Of a stretch of 64,000 bases of DNA, positions 35,563 through 44,540 are shown one piece after another. Source of the stretch: Planomicrobium sp. YIM 101495. GTDB lineage: Bacteria; Bacillota; Bacilli; Bacillales_A; Planococcaceae. The notes beneath the pieces are model-generated. The model made no database searches. It was not told the DNA's origin and was given only the letters and a program-made list of their open reading frames with translations. The stretch spans positions 1,426,001 through 1,490,000 of the forward strand of contig NZ_WLZW01000001.1 in the NCBI RefSeq assembly GCF_009707665.1, in the 5' to 3' direction. Numbering within the stretch: position 1 is the stretch's first letter; each line of letters begins with the position of its first letter. The position numbers were made by a program, and so were the translations under genes.

Positions 35563-35563
35563 G

Positions 35564-36601
35564 TTATGGCAAGATAGCGAATTGATGGACCCAATACGGG
35601 AATCCGTCCGAGTCTTCCGCATACCCGATCCCGATGACCGTGTACGGGGCGTGCAGCATGTTCTCGTAATGCAGTTTCGAATCAAACCAACCTTGCATGA
35701 CATCCTCTACTGTAAAGAAGCCCCTCGCAATATTCTCCCCGACTTGGTTCGTCGGGTAGCCGAGCTTCACAGCCATTTCATAAGGCTTACCATACGTCGG
35801 GGATTCATGGGCGAAGTAATTGTTCTTCACCATATCCTCGGCTTTTTTCTGCGCGATGGCACTTAATGCGGGATCTTCTTTCAAGATAGACAATCCTTTC
35901 GATTTCCGCTCTGCATTCACTGCAGCGATTGTCCCGTAAGCTTTTTCTTTCTTGCCAGCGTAAATTTTCCGATCACCGTCATACGTAACTGTCCCTGTCC
36001 TTACTTGTTCTTGGAAAAGCAGTGTACGGTCCGTGAACGCTGCCAATTGCGCACGCGTCACTTTTCCGTATGGATCGAAACGGGTCTGGTCGACACCGTG
36101 CGTGATTCCCACCTCGGACATCGTAATGATGTAATCGTGTGCCCACTGGCTTGCCGGCACATCCAAATAACTTTTCAGGTGATTGTCATCGACCGTGATC
36201 TCGAATCCCTCGATGATGACCTTCGCCATTTGGGCGCGTGACAGCAGCGCATCCGGATTGAAGTGATTGGCATCAGCGAAGACTTCCCGCTCCGTCAGTA
36301 CCGCGATTTCGTCATAGGCATAATGGCGCGGACCCACATCCCCGAATTTAGGTTTGAACTCCGTACGGGCAGGCAGTTCGAGCGCACGGGCTAAAATCAA
36401 GGCTGCTTGTGCACGGGTGATGAATTCATTCGGGCGAAACGTCCCATTCGAATAGCCGTTCAAGATTCCTTGTTCGGCCATCGATGTGATGGAGTCATGT
36501 GCCCAATGTTTCGGTGAGAGATCCTTAAAAACGGCAGCGTTAGCAGAATGAGGGAAGATAAGTGCAAATGTTAAAGCAATGACTAAGATGATTTTCTTCA
36601 T
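35564..36601 (-). CDS. SLH-anchored CAP-domain (SCP/PR1-like) protein
   Basis: 345 residues. Signal peptide (IILVIALTFALIFPHSANA); three SLH repeats to about residue 200 (FKDLSPKHWAHDSITSMAEQ, YSNGTFRPNEFITRAQAALI); then a CAP domain with KKAEDMVKNNYFAHESPTYG, VGENIARGFFTVEDVMQGWF and VIGIGYAEDSDGFPYWVHQF, including the His/Glu cavity residues. CAP proteins of Bacillales are secreted and of uncertain activity. Last of the six-gene SLH run. Confidence 0.92.
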   Translation of the reverse strand: MKKIILVIALTFALIFPHSANAAVFKDLSPKHWAHDSITSMAEQGILNGYSNGTFRPNEFITRAQAALILARALELPARTEFKPKFGDVGPRHYAYDEIAVLTEREVFADANHFNPDALLSRAQMAKVIIEGFEITVDDNHLKSYLDVPASQWAHDYIITMSEVGITHGVDQTRFDPYGKVTRAQLAAFTDRTLLFQEQVRTGTVTYDGDRKIYAGKKEKAYGTIAAVNAERKSKGLSILKEDPALSAIAQKKAEDMVKNNYFAHESPTYGKPYEMAVKLGYPTNQVGENIARGFFTVEDVMQGWFDSKLHYENMLHAPYTVIGIGYAEDSDGFPYWVHQFAILP

Positions 36602-36699
36602 AGACCAACACCCCTTTATTTCCCGGGGAATCTATGTCTCGTCCCCTTTTCTCCCTATACCCGTTTTGTAGTTAGTTCAGCCCATGAAATTGAAATAAG

Positions 36700-37791
36700 T
36701 TACGATTTTTTCGCGGTTGCCGCCAAGATTTTCGCCCCGATCTCCAGCGCATCGTGGTTGAAGTGCATGTCCGGATGATGAAGGCCAGGCGTCAAGCCAG
36801 CGCCAAGTCCGATCATCGTCGCTTTCAGTTCAGGCTTCTTGATCGTGTAGAAATGGAAGTCGTCCGCACCCGGCGTATGGATCGGCTGCGCGGTATTCTC
36901 CGCACCAAGAATTTCCGTTATTGCCGCCTCAGCGATGGCACGTGCTTCCTCCGACACTTCCGCACCAGGCGTGTAGTCGTCCCATTCCCATTCGATCGTC
37001 ACACTGTGCAGTGATTCGATCGCTGCAATGCCATCCGTGATGCGCAGTTTCAGCGCGTCCATAAGACTATTCGATTGCGCGCGGACGTCCAGCGCGAATG
37101 TCGCGCGTCCCGGGATGATGTTCAGGCTGTCGCCTCCTGCGCGGATGTTCGTCATTTTTGCAGAATAAGATTCAAATGGTGAAAAGTAGATGGATTTGAG
37201 CATTTGCTGGATGCTCATCAAGACGTCGATGGCATTCTTCCCTTGATGTGGCCTGGCACCGTGCGCGTCTTCGCCGATGATCCGCCCTTTCAAAAAGTTG
37301 CTCGAGCCGTGATGAAGCGCGGAAGTCGCCAGTCCAAACGGTAATTCATCTTGCGCACGCAAGTGAATTCCGTACAGATGCGTGACGTCTTCAAGTGCTC
37401 CGTGGCGGACCATATCGAGCGAGCCGTTGCCGGTTTCTTCCGCTGGCTGGAATATAAAGCGGATACGCTTATCGAGCGGCTCATCCTTCAGATGCATGAT
37501 CGCACCGAGTACCATTGCCATGTGCGCATCGTGCCCGCATGAGTGGTTCGCTTGTTCGACGCCGTTCACTTCCTGCCAAAGCGCATCGATATCTGCACGC
37601 ATCGCGACGACGCGCTCGCCTTGCCCGATTTCGGCAATGAGGCCGGTGACATCGTCGAACGTCCGGTAGCTGACACCTAGCTCGTCCATGATTTCCGCCA
37701 ACTTCTTCGTCGTCTCGACTTCCTTGAAGCTCACCTCCGGATGTGTATGGAAATGGTCGAAATTATGCTGGATATTTTGTTTGATGTTCAT
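36700..37791 (-). CDS. M20-family amidohydrolase (aminoacylase/N-acetyl-diaminopimelate deacetylase type)
   Basis: 363 residues from ATG 37791, the second of two ATGs and six bases from GGGGG; the first (37797) touches the site. FHTHPEVSFKEVETTKKLAE, MRADIDALW, NHSCGHDAHMAMVLGA and FQPAEETGNG give the metal ligands of the M20D group. Removes acyl groups from amino acids or peptides; the exact substrate is not shown. Stands alone with a hairpin downstream of its promoter side. Confidence 0.9.
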   Translation of the reverse strand: MNIKQNIQHNFDHFHTHPEVSFKEVETTKKLAEIMDELGVSYRTFDDVTGLIAEIGQGERVVAMRADIDALWQEVNGVEQANHSCGHDAHMAMVLGAIMHLKDEPLDKRIRFIFQPAEETGNGSLDMVRHGALEDVTHLYGIHLRAQDELPFGLATSALHHGSSNFLKGRIIGEDAHGARPHQGKNAIDVLMSIQQMLKSIYFSPFESYSAKMTNIRAGGDSLNIIPGRATFALDVRAQSNSLMDALKLRITDGIAAIESLHSVTIEWEWDDYTPGAEVSEEARAIAEAAITEILGAENTAQPIHTPGADDFHFYTIKKPELKATMIGLGAGLTPGLHHPDMHFNHDALEIGAKILAATAKKS

Positions 37792-37872
37792 GTTCATCCC
37801 CCGCTTCTCTTTTTTACAAATTGTACCCTGTGCCGGGACGGCGGGGCAATGGACGTTTCTCCTATGTTGAAT

Positions 37873-37905
37873 GGAAAAGCTGTTCGCGTTTGCGAACGGC
37901 TTTCC
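37873..37905. terminator. Hairpin upstream of the M20 gene
   Basis: AAAGC-TGTTCGC-GTTT-GCGAAC-GGCTTT with T-rich sequence on both sides; possibly a bidirectional terminator. Confidence 0.5.
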
Positions 37906-37913
37906 TTATTTTC

Positions 37914-37973
37914 GGAGCGGCTGGCCGCTCCAAGTGCAATTACTGGTTTGATTGGATCGGCCGTGGCCGATCC
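37914..37973. repeat. 60-bp double-palindrome repeat, copy A
   Basis: GGAGCGGCTGGCCGCTCC, a spacer with TGGTTTGATT, then GGATCGGCCGTGGCCGATCC. A nearly identical copy is at 39428-39487; the two flank the second NERD gene. Confidence 0.85.
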
Positions 37974-38196
37974 AAAGGAATTCAAGATCTTTTAAAAATT
38001 TATAAATGAAATTTTATCTAAAAATGAAATTTGGAAACAGACAAGTTTCTTATCCCAACAATGATTCCTCAAGTGATAGATATTATATTGCAATTCAAAT
38101 TCAATTTTTGATGGCTTTATATGCATCAAATTTGAAATTTACATTATATGGAATTATGAGAAAAAGCGCGTTACAATAAAGATAGAGGTGATTCTA
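37974..38196 (+). other. AT-rich leader of the second NERD gene
   Basis: About 220 bases of very AT-rich DNA, in contrast to the GC-rich palindromes next to it. Promoter-like hexamers occur (TACAAT at 38172) but no good -35 at the right distance. Confidence 0.4.
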
Positions 38197-39054
38197 ATGA
38201 TCATAAAGTTTCGGGAACAGCCGGCAAGTTTCGCTGGTTATGAATCTTTACTGAGACGCTTACCATCAGGGCATCCCAAAATTCCATTCGTGCTAGAAAG
38301 TTTGACTCAAACACGTGCAGGGTTTGGAGGTGAGTGCCGACTTGATGAATTGCTGGAATTCTTTTGTCCTCCGTATCCGTATGTGATGCTGCAAGGCGTG
38401 TCCCTGCCTGAAAAATGCCAGATTGATACGATGATTGTGACGCAAAGCTGTGTGATCCTTTTGGAAGTGAAGAATATTTCCGGCCTGACGCGCTATACGC
38501 AGCAGCCGAGCGGTTTTCACAAAGTATTGCCGAGTGGCGAGGTGCGCGGCATGAAGAGCCCGCTCGTGCAGGTGGAGAATGCGAAGTTTAAAGTGGAGCG
38601 GCTGCTCAAGCGGCTGGATGCCCCTCTGCCCATTTTCACCGCCATCGTCGTGGCATACCCGAGCCAGTTGGTCGAAGGTGCCCCGGCTGGCGCAAATATT
38701 TGGCGGGCTGAGGAGGCGTTGGTCAGGCTCACAACGATGCCGCTGCCGCCCGTGAAAATTTCTGCAGATGAAATGGTTCGTTTGAGTGAGCGGCTGGCCG
38801 CGCTCGATAGCGAATTCGTTCCGTTCCCCCTTGCGCCACGCTTCCAGGTTTCCACAAAAGAACTCCTCACGGGCGTTTTCTGCCCCTATTGTGAGATGCA
38901 CAAAATGAAGCGGCTTGCGCGGTCGTGGATTTGTAGGATGTGTGAGCGTTCTATCAAGGGGTTGGATGAGAGGATTTTAGATGAATGGTTCATGCTGGTG
39001 GGTCCAACAATCACAACGAAAGAGTGCCTGGATTTTTTGAACTCTCGAATTTAG
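38197..39054 (+). CDS. NERD-domain protein with C-terminal zinc ribbon, paralogue
   Basis: 285 residues from ATG 38197 (AGAGGTGA six bases upstream). Same design as the protein at 4230-5171: GFGGECRLDELLEFF, CQIDTMIVTQSCVILLEVKN, and a C-terminal CPYC...CRMC ribbon. Overall similarity is moderate, so the two are old duplicates or separate acquisitions. Flanked by 60-bp palindromic repeats and a 21-bp array, and by AT-rich DNA. Confidence 0.85.
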   Translation: MIIKFREQPASFAGYESLLRRLPSGHPKIPFVLESLTQTRAGFGGECRLDELLEFFCPPYPYVMLQGVSLPEKCQIDTMIVTQSCVILLEVKNISGLTRYTQQPSGFHKVLPSGEVRGMKSPLVQVENAKFKVERLLKRLDAPLPIFTAIVVAYPSQLVEGAPAGANIWRAEEALVRLTTMPLPPVKISADEMVRLSERLAALDSEFVPFPLAPRFQVSTKELLTGVFCPYCEMHKMKRLARSWICRMCERSIKGLDERILDEWFMLVGPTITTKECLDFLNSRI

Positions 39055-39304
39055 AGTCTGCGTACCGATTATTGAAACGGAAAAATTATGAACTTCACGG
39101 AAGCAAAAAGAATCGCTTCTATAGACGTCCTGCTAATAAAGAATGGCGATGAAAGGGGCGGTTCTCAGTTGGGATAGCGAGGAAGAGTTTCCGGTACTTC
39201 AAAAAATGTCCGGTCAACACCCGCTTCAGAAGGCCGATACTTATTTGATCGGATCGACTGCGGCCGCTCCTTGGAAATTGGCTTGGGATTTAAATTTTTG
39301 AGTA

Positions 39305-39379
39305 CGAAATTTGGCTAGTGCGGATGAAATGGATCCTAGTGCGGAACAAACTTCGGTTAGTGCGGATGAAGTGTCCGCC
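39305..39379 (+). repeat. 21-bp-period array, family TAGTGCGGATGA, about three to four units
   Basis: TAGTGCGGATGA, TAGTGCGGAACA and TAGTGCGGATGA follow each other at exactly 21 bases, preceded by a diverged unit containing GAGTACGAAAT. A third 12-mer family with the same period as the arrays at 5264 and 5501. Confidence 0.8.
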
Positions 39380-39398
39380 ACACAACACCGGTTGAACA

Positions 39399-39424
39399 CA
39401 AAAACCCCGCCTAGGCGAGGTTTT
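39399..39424 (-). terminator. Terminator of the RocB-like gene
   Basis: AAAACCTCGCC-TA-GGCGGGGTTTTTG on the minus strand. Confidence 0.75.
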
Positions 39425-39427
39425 GTC

Positions 39428-39487
39428 GGAGCGGCTGGCCGCTCCAAAGCCAATTAATGGTTTGATTGGATCGGCCGCGGCCGATCC
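39428..39487. repeat. 60-bp double-palindrome repeat, copy B
   Basis: GGAGCGGCTGGCCGCTCC, spacer AATTAATGGTTTGATT, GGATCGGCCGCGGCCGATCC. Differs from copy A by a few bases only. A decayed third piece is near 39249-39272 (GGATCGACTGCGGCCGCTCC). Confidence 0.85.
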
Positions 39488-39495
39488 GTGTGTAA

Positions 39496-41133
39496 TTATT
39501 GGCCGTGCGGTGTGCGCTCGGCTGGTATTTCTTCTTTTTCCAATCCACGAATGAGCTGCTCCAGCAGTACCGGCATTTCCTCGAAGGCATTGCGCATGTG
39601 GAGGCGTTCGGTGCGCTTGTGGGCGTCTTTGCCGAAGGGGCCGACGTTGAAGACGGGCGCTTTCAGCTGCTTCATCGTCTGGAATGGGATGCTGTATGTT
39701 TCGCCGTAAATCGGCGTGTTGCGTTCGTATGTGATCCAGCCGTCTTCCTGGTCGTGGTAGTTGACGTAGCTCAAGTCCGAGATGCCATTGAAGTAGTGGA
39801 CTTGCTGGATGTTGATGTCGAACAGTTCGCTCGCGCTGGCAATCACCGACTCTACGCATTGCTGGATCAGCGGGTCGTCGGTTGAGTTGACGGCCGGGTA
39901 ATACGGCGGGGCGAACAGCAACGTGATCGCTGGCGTCAGCTCTTGGCAGTTGATGAGCAGGATGTCTGCCATGTGGATGGATTTTTCGCGGACGTCCCAT
40001 TCCGCGTGCAGCATCGTCTCTGCCAGCAATTCGTCCACGTAATCATAACCGAATTTGTCGATGGCGTATTGGCGCAGTTCCTCATAGCGCATGACCCGGA
40101 TGTCGCCGACTGGCGAGATGCCTTCGCGCGCGCACATCGCCCGGTAGTCTTCCATGCAATGTGCTGCTGCATCGCGTGCCACTTTCTCGAAACGGGCAAA
40201 CACTTCTTCCTCACTCTGTTTGAATGTGAAGACGTTATACATCGCGCTCGTCCGGTAAGGTGTTTGCGCTGAATAGGAATTTTTCAAGTCTCTTTGCATC
40301 GCCGTGACGGGCAGCGGCGTCGTTTCACCGTAAGAGGTTTCGCGGAAAGTGTCGTTCCATTCCATCCGGTGCGTCAAATACGTCGACATGTAACTCGATG
40401 TGATGCCGGACAGCGGTTCACCGACATGCGTTTCTTTGCCGTAAAACAAAGCGGCCGGCATGATCTTCCCAATCGATCCTGTATAAATGTAATGGGCTTG
40501 GTCTTGCGGCGCCATCGCGAATACCGGTTCACTATTCAGGAAAAGCGTGTATGTAAGGTCGAATTCCTTCTCCAGCTCCAGCAGTTCGTTAACGCCGTAG
40601 CGCATGCCTGCCGAGTTGACTTCTTCGTCAGCGACACTCATGAGCAACAAGTTAATCGGCCACTGCTCGGTCGATGCTTTCTCGATCAATCCCATATGCA
40701 AGGCAAGTCCCGCCTTCATATCCATCGTGCCGCGTCCGAACAGGTAGTCACCCGACTCCAAGTCTTCCCTTGCAGCATCGTCCAGCTCGTCTTTCACCGA
40801 ATGCATCGCTTCCGTCAGTTCGACAGGCTTGCAGGCAAGCGGTTCGAGGTCGCCGTATTCTTCCGTCGGGACCGTATCGTAATGGCTGATGAGGACGACT
40901 GTTTCTGTGACGCCCGGATGCTTGTAGAGCGCGAGGACGTTTGAACGGCCGCGGTCGACATCCTTTAGCATCAGTTGTTCGGGGTGCTCATGGAAATAAG
41001 GCAATTTCCCAAGTTCCTCCGCGAGATGCTGCGCGAACTCAACCTCACCTTTCGTCAAAGTCCCGCTTTTCCAATTCACAAGCTTGCATAATAATTGTTT
41101 CCGCTTCTCTGCCGTGTTCCATAAAGTCGACAC
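39496..41133 (-). CDS. rocB: M20-family peptidase, RocB-like
   Basis: 545 residues from GTG 41133 (AGAGGGGG seven bases upstream). RocB-type layout: SHYDTVPTEEYGDLEPL near residue 85, FGRGTMDMKAGLALHMGLIE, VADEEVNSAGM, and a long C-terminal part with HYNGISDLSYVN-like sequence (HYFNGISDLSYVNYHDQEDG). In Bacillus subtilis RocB belongs to the arginine-degradation regulon, with unclear enzymatic role. No other roc gene is adjacent. Confidence 0.85.
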   Translation of the reverse strand: MSTLWNTAEKRKQLLCKLVNWKSGTLTKGEVEFAQHLAEELGKLPYFHEHPEQLMLKDVDRGRSNVLALYKHPGVTETVVLISHYDTVPTEEYGDLEPLACKPVELTEAMHSVKDELDDAAREDLESGDYLFGRGTMDMKAGLALHMGLIEKASTEQWPINLLLMSVADEEVNSAGMRYGVNELLELEKEFDLTYTLFLNSEPVFAMAPQDQAHYIYTGSIGKIMPAALFYGKETHVGEPLSGITSSYMSTYLTHRMEWNDTFRETSYGETTPLPVTAMQRDLKNSYSAQTPYRTSAMYNVFTFKQSEEEVFARFEKVARDAAAHCMEDYRAMCAREGISPVGDIRVMRYEELRQYAIDKFGYDYVDELLAETMLHAEWDVREKSIHMADILLINCQELTPAITLLFAPPYYPAVNSTDDPLIQQCVESVIASASELFDINIQQVHYFNGISDLSYVNYHDQEDGWITYERNTPIYGETYSIPFQTMKQLKAPVFNVGPFGKDAHKRTERLHMRNAFEEMPVLLEQLIRGLEKEEIPAERTPHGQ

Positions 41134-41186
41134 GTTCAAACCCCCTCTACCCGGATCATACGCGGGCTTTCTTTTTAATCCTTACG

Positions 41187-42095
41187 TTATAGTCGTTTGC
41201 GCCGTTTGGCAAGCAGATCTTCCACCGCGCCGGATCCGAAAAGCACACCGATGACAATCAGTACAAGGCCGAATAAATGGCCCAATGTAATCTTTTCCCC
41301 CAGGACAAGCGCTGCTGCGACAAGTGAAAACAAGGTATTCAAATTCATGAAAATCGCTGCTTTTGTCGGTCCTGCTTGGCCGATCGAGTAATTATAAAGC
41401 ATATGCCCGATGGCGGTTCCGAAGATGCCCGAGAAAAAGAATGCCAGCCAGAAAGCCGGCGGGACTGCCATGAATGCCTGCATGCCGCCCGGTTCCTGGA
41501 CGAGTGAAATAATAAACAGCACAATCGAGCCGATCAGCATCATATAGGCAGTCATTACACGCGGATCCAGATTTTTCACAGCGTTGGCGATGACGATATA
41601 GCTAAGCACTTGTGCAAGAATCGAAATGAAAACGAAGACATCGCCCAGGTTCATCTCACTTGCACCATCTCCTCCGATGAGGACCGTCGAGAATACGCCG
41701 GCCATTCCGACCACTACACCAAGCCACTGCAGCCTCGACGGGAAATTGCGCATGATCAGCGATACGAAAACCGCTGTCAACATAGGACCGGTCCCGAGAA
41801 TCAAGCCGGCATTCGTTCCGGTCGTCATGGTCAAACCGGAAGATAGGAAATAATGGTGGGACACCACATTCAATAACGCACCGAGGAAAATATACAGCCA
41901 GTCTTTCCGTCCCGGCGTCTGATGGAGTTTGAACATGAATAAGATGATGAACACGGTCACCGCGGCAAGGAGGATGCGGAATGCGGTGAGCGTTACGGGT
42001 TCCACATGCCCGACAAGATATTTCACGACCGCTAAATTAAAGCCCCACACGACCATAATCGACGTTAAAAGGAGATAGATTTTCCATTGCTTCAC
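41187..42095 (-). CDS. EamA-family drug/metabolite transporter
   Basis: 302 residues from GTG 42095 with GAAGG upstream; the longer frame to 42173 has no site. Ten predicted membrane segments in two EamA repeats (VVWGFNLAVVKYLVGHVEP; FFSGIFGTAIGHMLYNYSIG). DMT transporters export amino acids or metabolites; substrate unknown. Monocistronic. Confidence 0.88.
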   Translation of the reverse strand: MKQWKIYLLLTSIMVVWGFNLAVVKYLVGHVEPVTLTAFRILLAAVTVFIILFMFKLHQTPGRKDWLYIFLGALLNVVSHHYFLSSGLTMTTGTNAGLILGTGPMLTAVFVSLIMRNFPSRLQWLGVVVGMAGVFSTVLIGGDGASEMNLGDVFVFISILAQVLSYIVIANAVKNLDPRVMTAYMMLIGSIVLFIISLVQEPGGMQAFMAVPPAFWLAFFFSGIFGTAIGHMLYNYSIGQAGPTKAAIFMNLNTLFSLVAAALVLGEKITLGHLFGLVLIVIGVLFGSGAVEDLLAKRRKRL

Positions 42096-42261
42096 AGCGT
42101 CAAGCCTTCTTTCGCAAATCATATTATGTGCAATGTTACTCCGCTCCCCATGAAATGTAAATCCGAGGTGCACGATTCATTTTTGTAGAATCATATTGAC
42201 TGAATTTTCAAGATAAATTATAGTGGGTTTATGTTGAGAAAATTGGAGGGTGACTTTTTTC

Positions 42262-43179
42262 ATGAAAAAAATCGTACTGACGGGCATGATGACTGCCTTG
42301 ATTTTCTCTGCCACGGCCATGACCCCATCTGCAGCTTCGGTGTATGAAGTGAAGCCTGGAGACAACTTGTACCGGATCGCACTTGCGCAAGGAGTGACGA
42401 TCGATGATTTGAAGAAGTGGAACAGCTTATCGACCGATGCGCTGCAAGTAAGCCAGCAGCTCCAGATCGGTAGCGCCACAGCCGAATCCACAGCTCCAGC
42501 CCAGGCCGTCTCCCAGACGCCCGCGACTGCACCAGCAGCGGCTGCTTCGACGGCAAGCACGGGAGATGTATACCGTGTCCAGAGCGGCGACTCACTGTAC
42601 AAAATCGGCAAGAAATTCAACATGAGCATCAATGAATTGAAATCGCTCAACCAGTTGACGAGTGACCGCCTGTTCGTTAATCAGTCATTGAAAGTGAAGG
42701 GCGGCGCAGCAACTGTCTCTGCACCGGCAAGCACTGCTTCGGCAACGAAATCACCAGGCATGGCTGTTTCGAACAAACCACTTGCAGTGAATGCGAATCA
42801 GTTTTATGCAGATGCTGTCGCGGTTGCCATGCAGCAACTCGGGACACCATACGTCTTCGGTGGATCTACACCCGCAGGATTCGATTGCAGCGGCTTCATC
42901 CATTACGTCTATTCAAAAGCCGGGCTCAACTTTGGACGCACGAGCAGTGCTGGCATGTACCAAGCTTCCACGGAAGTGACCAATCCCGCATTCGGTGATC
43001 TCGTCTTCTTTGCGAATACATACACGTCGGGAATTTCACACACAGGCATTTTCATCGGGAATAATTCCTTCATCCACGCTGGATCGAAGGGCATTGAAAT
43101 CACCCGACTCGACAACCCATATTGGAAAAATCATTTCGTCTCCTTCAACCGCCTGCATGCAGTCGGTTCGATGCAGTGA
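42262..43179 (+). CDS. LysM-NlpC/P60 peptidoglycan endopeptidase
   Basis: 305 residues from ATG 42262 (GGAGGGTGA upstream). Signal peptide, two LysM domains at about 30-75 (YEVKPGDNLYRIALAQGVTI) and 105-150 (YRVQSGDSLYKIGKKFNMSI), then NlpC/P60 with GTPYVFGGSTPAGFDCSGFI and GISHTGIFIG. The catalytic domain is a close relative of the SLH-NlpC/P60 protein at 27896-28945, with LysM replacing SLH as wall anchor. Confidence 0.94.
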   Translation: MKKIVLTGMMTALIFSATAMTPSAASVYEVKPGDNLYRIALAQGVTIDDLKKWNSLSTDALQVSQQLQIGSATAESTAPAQAVSQTPATAPAAAASTASTGDVYRVQSGDSLYKIGKKFNMSINELKSLNQLTSDRLFVNQSLKVKGGAATVSAPASTASATKSPGMAVSNKPLAVNANQFYADAVAVAMQQLGTPYVFGGSTPAGFDCSGFIHYVYSKAGLNFGRTSSAGMYQASTEVTNPAFGDLVFFANTYTSGISHTGIFIGNNSFIHAGSKGIEITRLDNPYWKNHFVSFNRLHAVGSMQ

Positions 43180-43199
43180 ACGGTGAGGTGAATAGGAAA

Positions 43200-43238
43200 A
43201 AACGGCCGGAGAAAGAACTTTTCTCCGGCCGTTTCATT
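43200..43238. terminator. Bidirectional terminator between convergent genes
   Basis: AACGGCCGGAGAAA-GAACT-TTTCTCCGGCCGTT with T-rich flanks both ways, between the LysM-NlpC gene (+) and the HlyD-like gene (-). Confidence 0.85.
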
Positions 43239-43241
43239 TGG

Positions 43242-44540
43242 TCATCGAGCGAATAAATACTCGACGTAGTAACGCCAGTTCACTGATTTCGCATATTCGT
43301 AATCCGGCCTTTCACTCGGGAATGGCAAGAAAACCGCTGGTGGAGAAGCGAAATCCTTCAGCTTGTCTTCATGTAAGACAAGTTCCCCCGCTGCTACCCC
43401 ATCCGTCAAGACAGCTTTCCCGCCCGTGTCGAAGGCGATCGTCAGCGGTGTGTCCAGTCCGTAGCCTTCCGGTGTCAGGACATGTGCTGCACCTTGGTCT
43501 TCAAGACGGTTGAATACCCATTTCTCCGACAGTCCGACTGCTTCTTCCGCTTCGTTCACCGTAATGGAGACGTTTGCTGATTTGCCGTATGGCAGGACAT
43601 CCGCAATGGCCTCGTCGGTCACGATGCGCACTTCATAAAAGGCGATCGGGTTCACTTGTTCTTTCGGATCCAAAGCGCGGTATGCCTTGAACCATTCCGT
43701 CTCCTGTGCCGGCAGCTGGCTGACGAAGGAAACAGTGCCAGTGATTGCTGTCCCCAGCCCTTCCGCCTGTACCGTGACAAGGTCTTGCTGCTCGACTTTC
43801 AGCCACTGGTCTTCCATCAAATACGTCACAAGCATTCTTTCGTGCGAGTAGACGTCGACGCTAAGTGGCTCCGTGTCTTTGTTGACCCGTGCAACGATGC
43901 CGTCAACCGGGCTGATGAGCGCAGGCTGAGACGTGCTGCGGTCAAGTTGTGCGTCAAGTACCGCAAGTCTTGAATCGATAGCTGCCAGTTGCTGCTCCGC
44001 TTGCGCGATCGCAGCGGCATACGGCCCGTCCTGCGGCACTTCCACACCGACCGAGACGTTGATATCAAGTTCGACCGTATTGCCATCGTCATTCGTCGTC
44101 GTTTGGCGATCCGTTGCATTGCGCGTCGTCGGTGACGTTCCACGCGGACGGCTCGACTCCAGGCTGCGAAGCGCGCTTTGCACTTCCCGGCGCTCCGTCT
44201 GTAATGCCGTGCGCTCGGATTCCCAGATTGAACGCTGGTCCTCGGATTCCGCTTCGTTCAAAATCGCAAGCTCTGATCCCGCTGTAACCGTATCCCCTTC
44301 AGCGACCAGCCATTGTTCGATAGCTTCCCGGTCCTGAATGTAGATACGATTCGTGCCGAGCGGTGCCATGACCGCTTCTTTCGGTAAGTCTTCCGTATAC
44401 GTATGGCTGAAAGCACGTTCGTATTCGCTGACGTAGACGTCTTTCGTCAAGATGCTCTTGTCTCCGAACATCAGCAGTGCGTTTGTCGCAAGAAATGCGG
44501 CGATGCCGATCGATAACGCGATATAGAAAAATTTATTCAA
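43242..44540 (-). CDS. HlyD/RND-type membrane fusion (adaptor) protein
   Basis: 432 residues from TTG 44540 (GGAGG upstream), overlapping the YIP1 stop by eight bases. N-terminal membrane anchor, biotinyl-lipoyl halves split by a coiled coil (EDQRSIWESERTALQTERRE; AAIAQAEQQLAAIDSRLAVL), ISPVDGIVARVNKD second half, then beta-barrel. In B. subtilis a Yip1 protein (YknW) works with adaptor YknX and an ABC pair; here no ABC genes follow, so the partner is missing or elsewhere. Confidence 0.85.
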   Translation of the reverse strand: MNKFFYIALSIGIAAFLATNALLMFGDKSILTKDVYVSEYERAFSHTYTEDLPKEAVMAPLGTNRIYIQDREAIEQWLVAEGDTVTAGSELAILNEAESEDQRSIWESERTALQTERREVQSALRSLESSRPRGTSPTTRNATDRQTTTNDDGNTVELDINVSVGVEVPQDGPYAAAIAQAEQQLAAIDSRLAVLDAQLDRSTSQPALISPVDGIVARVNKDTEPLSVDVYSHERMLVTYLMEDQWLKVEQQDLVTVQAEGLGTAITGTVSFVSQLPAQETEWFKAYRALDPKEQVNPIAFYEVRIVTDEAIADVLPYGKSANVSITVNEAEEAVGLSEKWVFNRLEDQGAAHVLTPEGYGLDTPLTIAFDTGGKAVLTDGVAAGELVLHEDKLKDFASPPAVFLPFPSERPDYEYAKSVNWRYYVEYLFAR

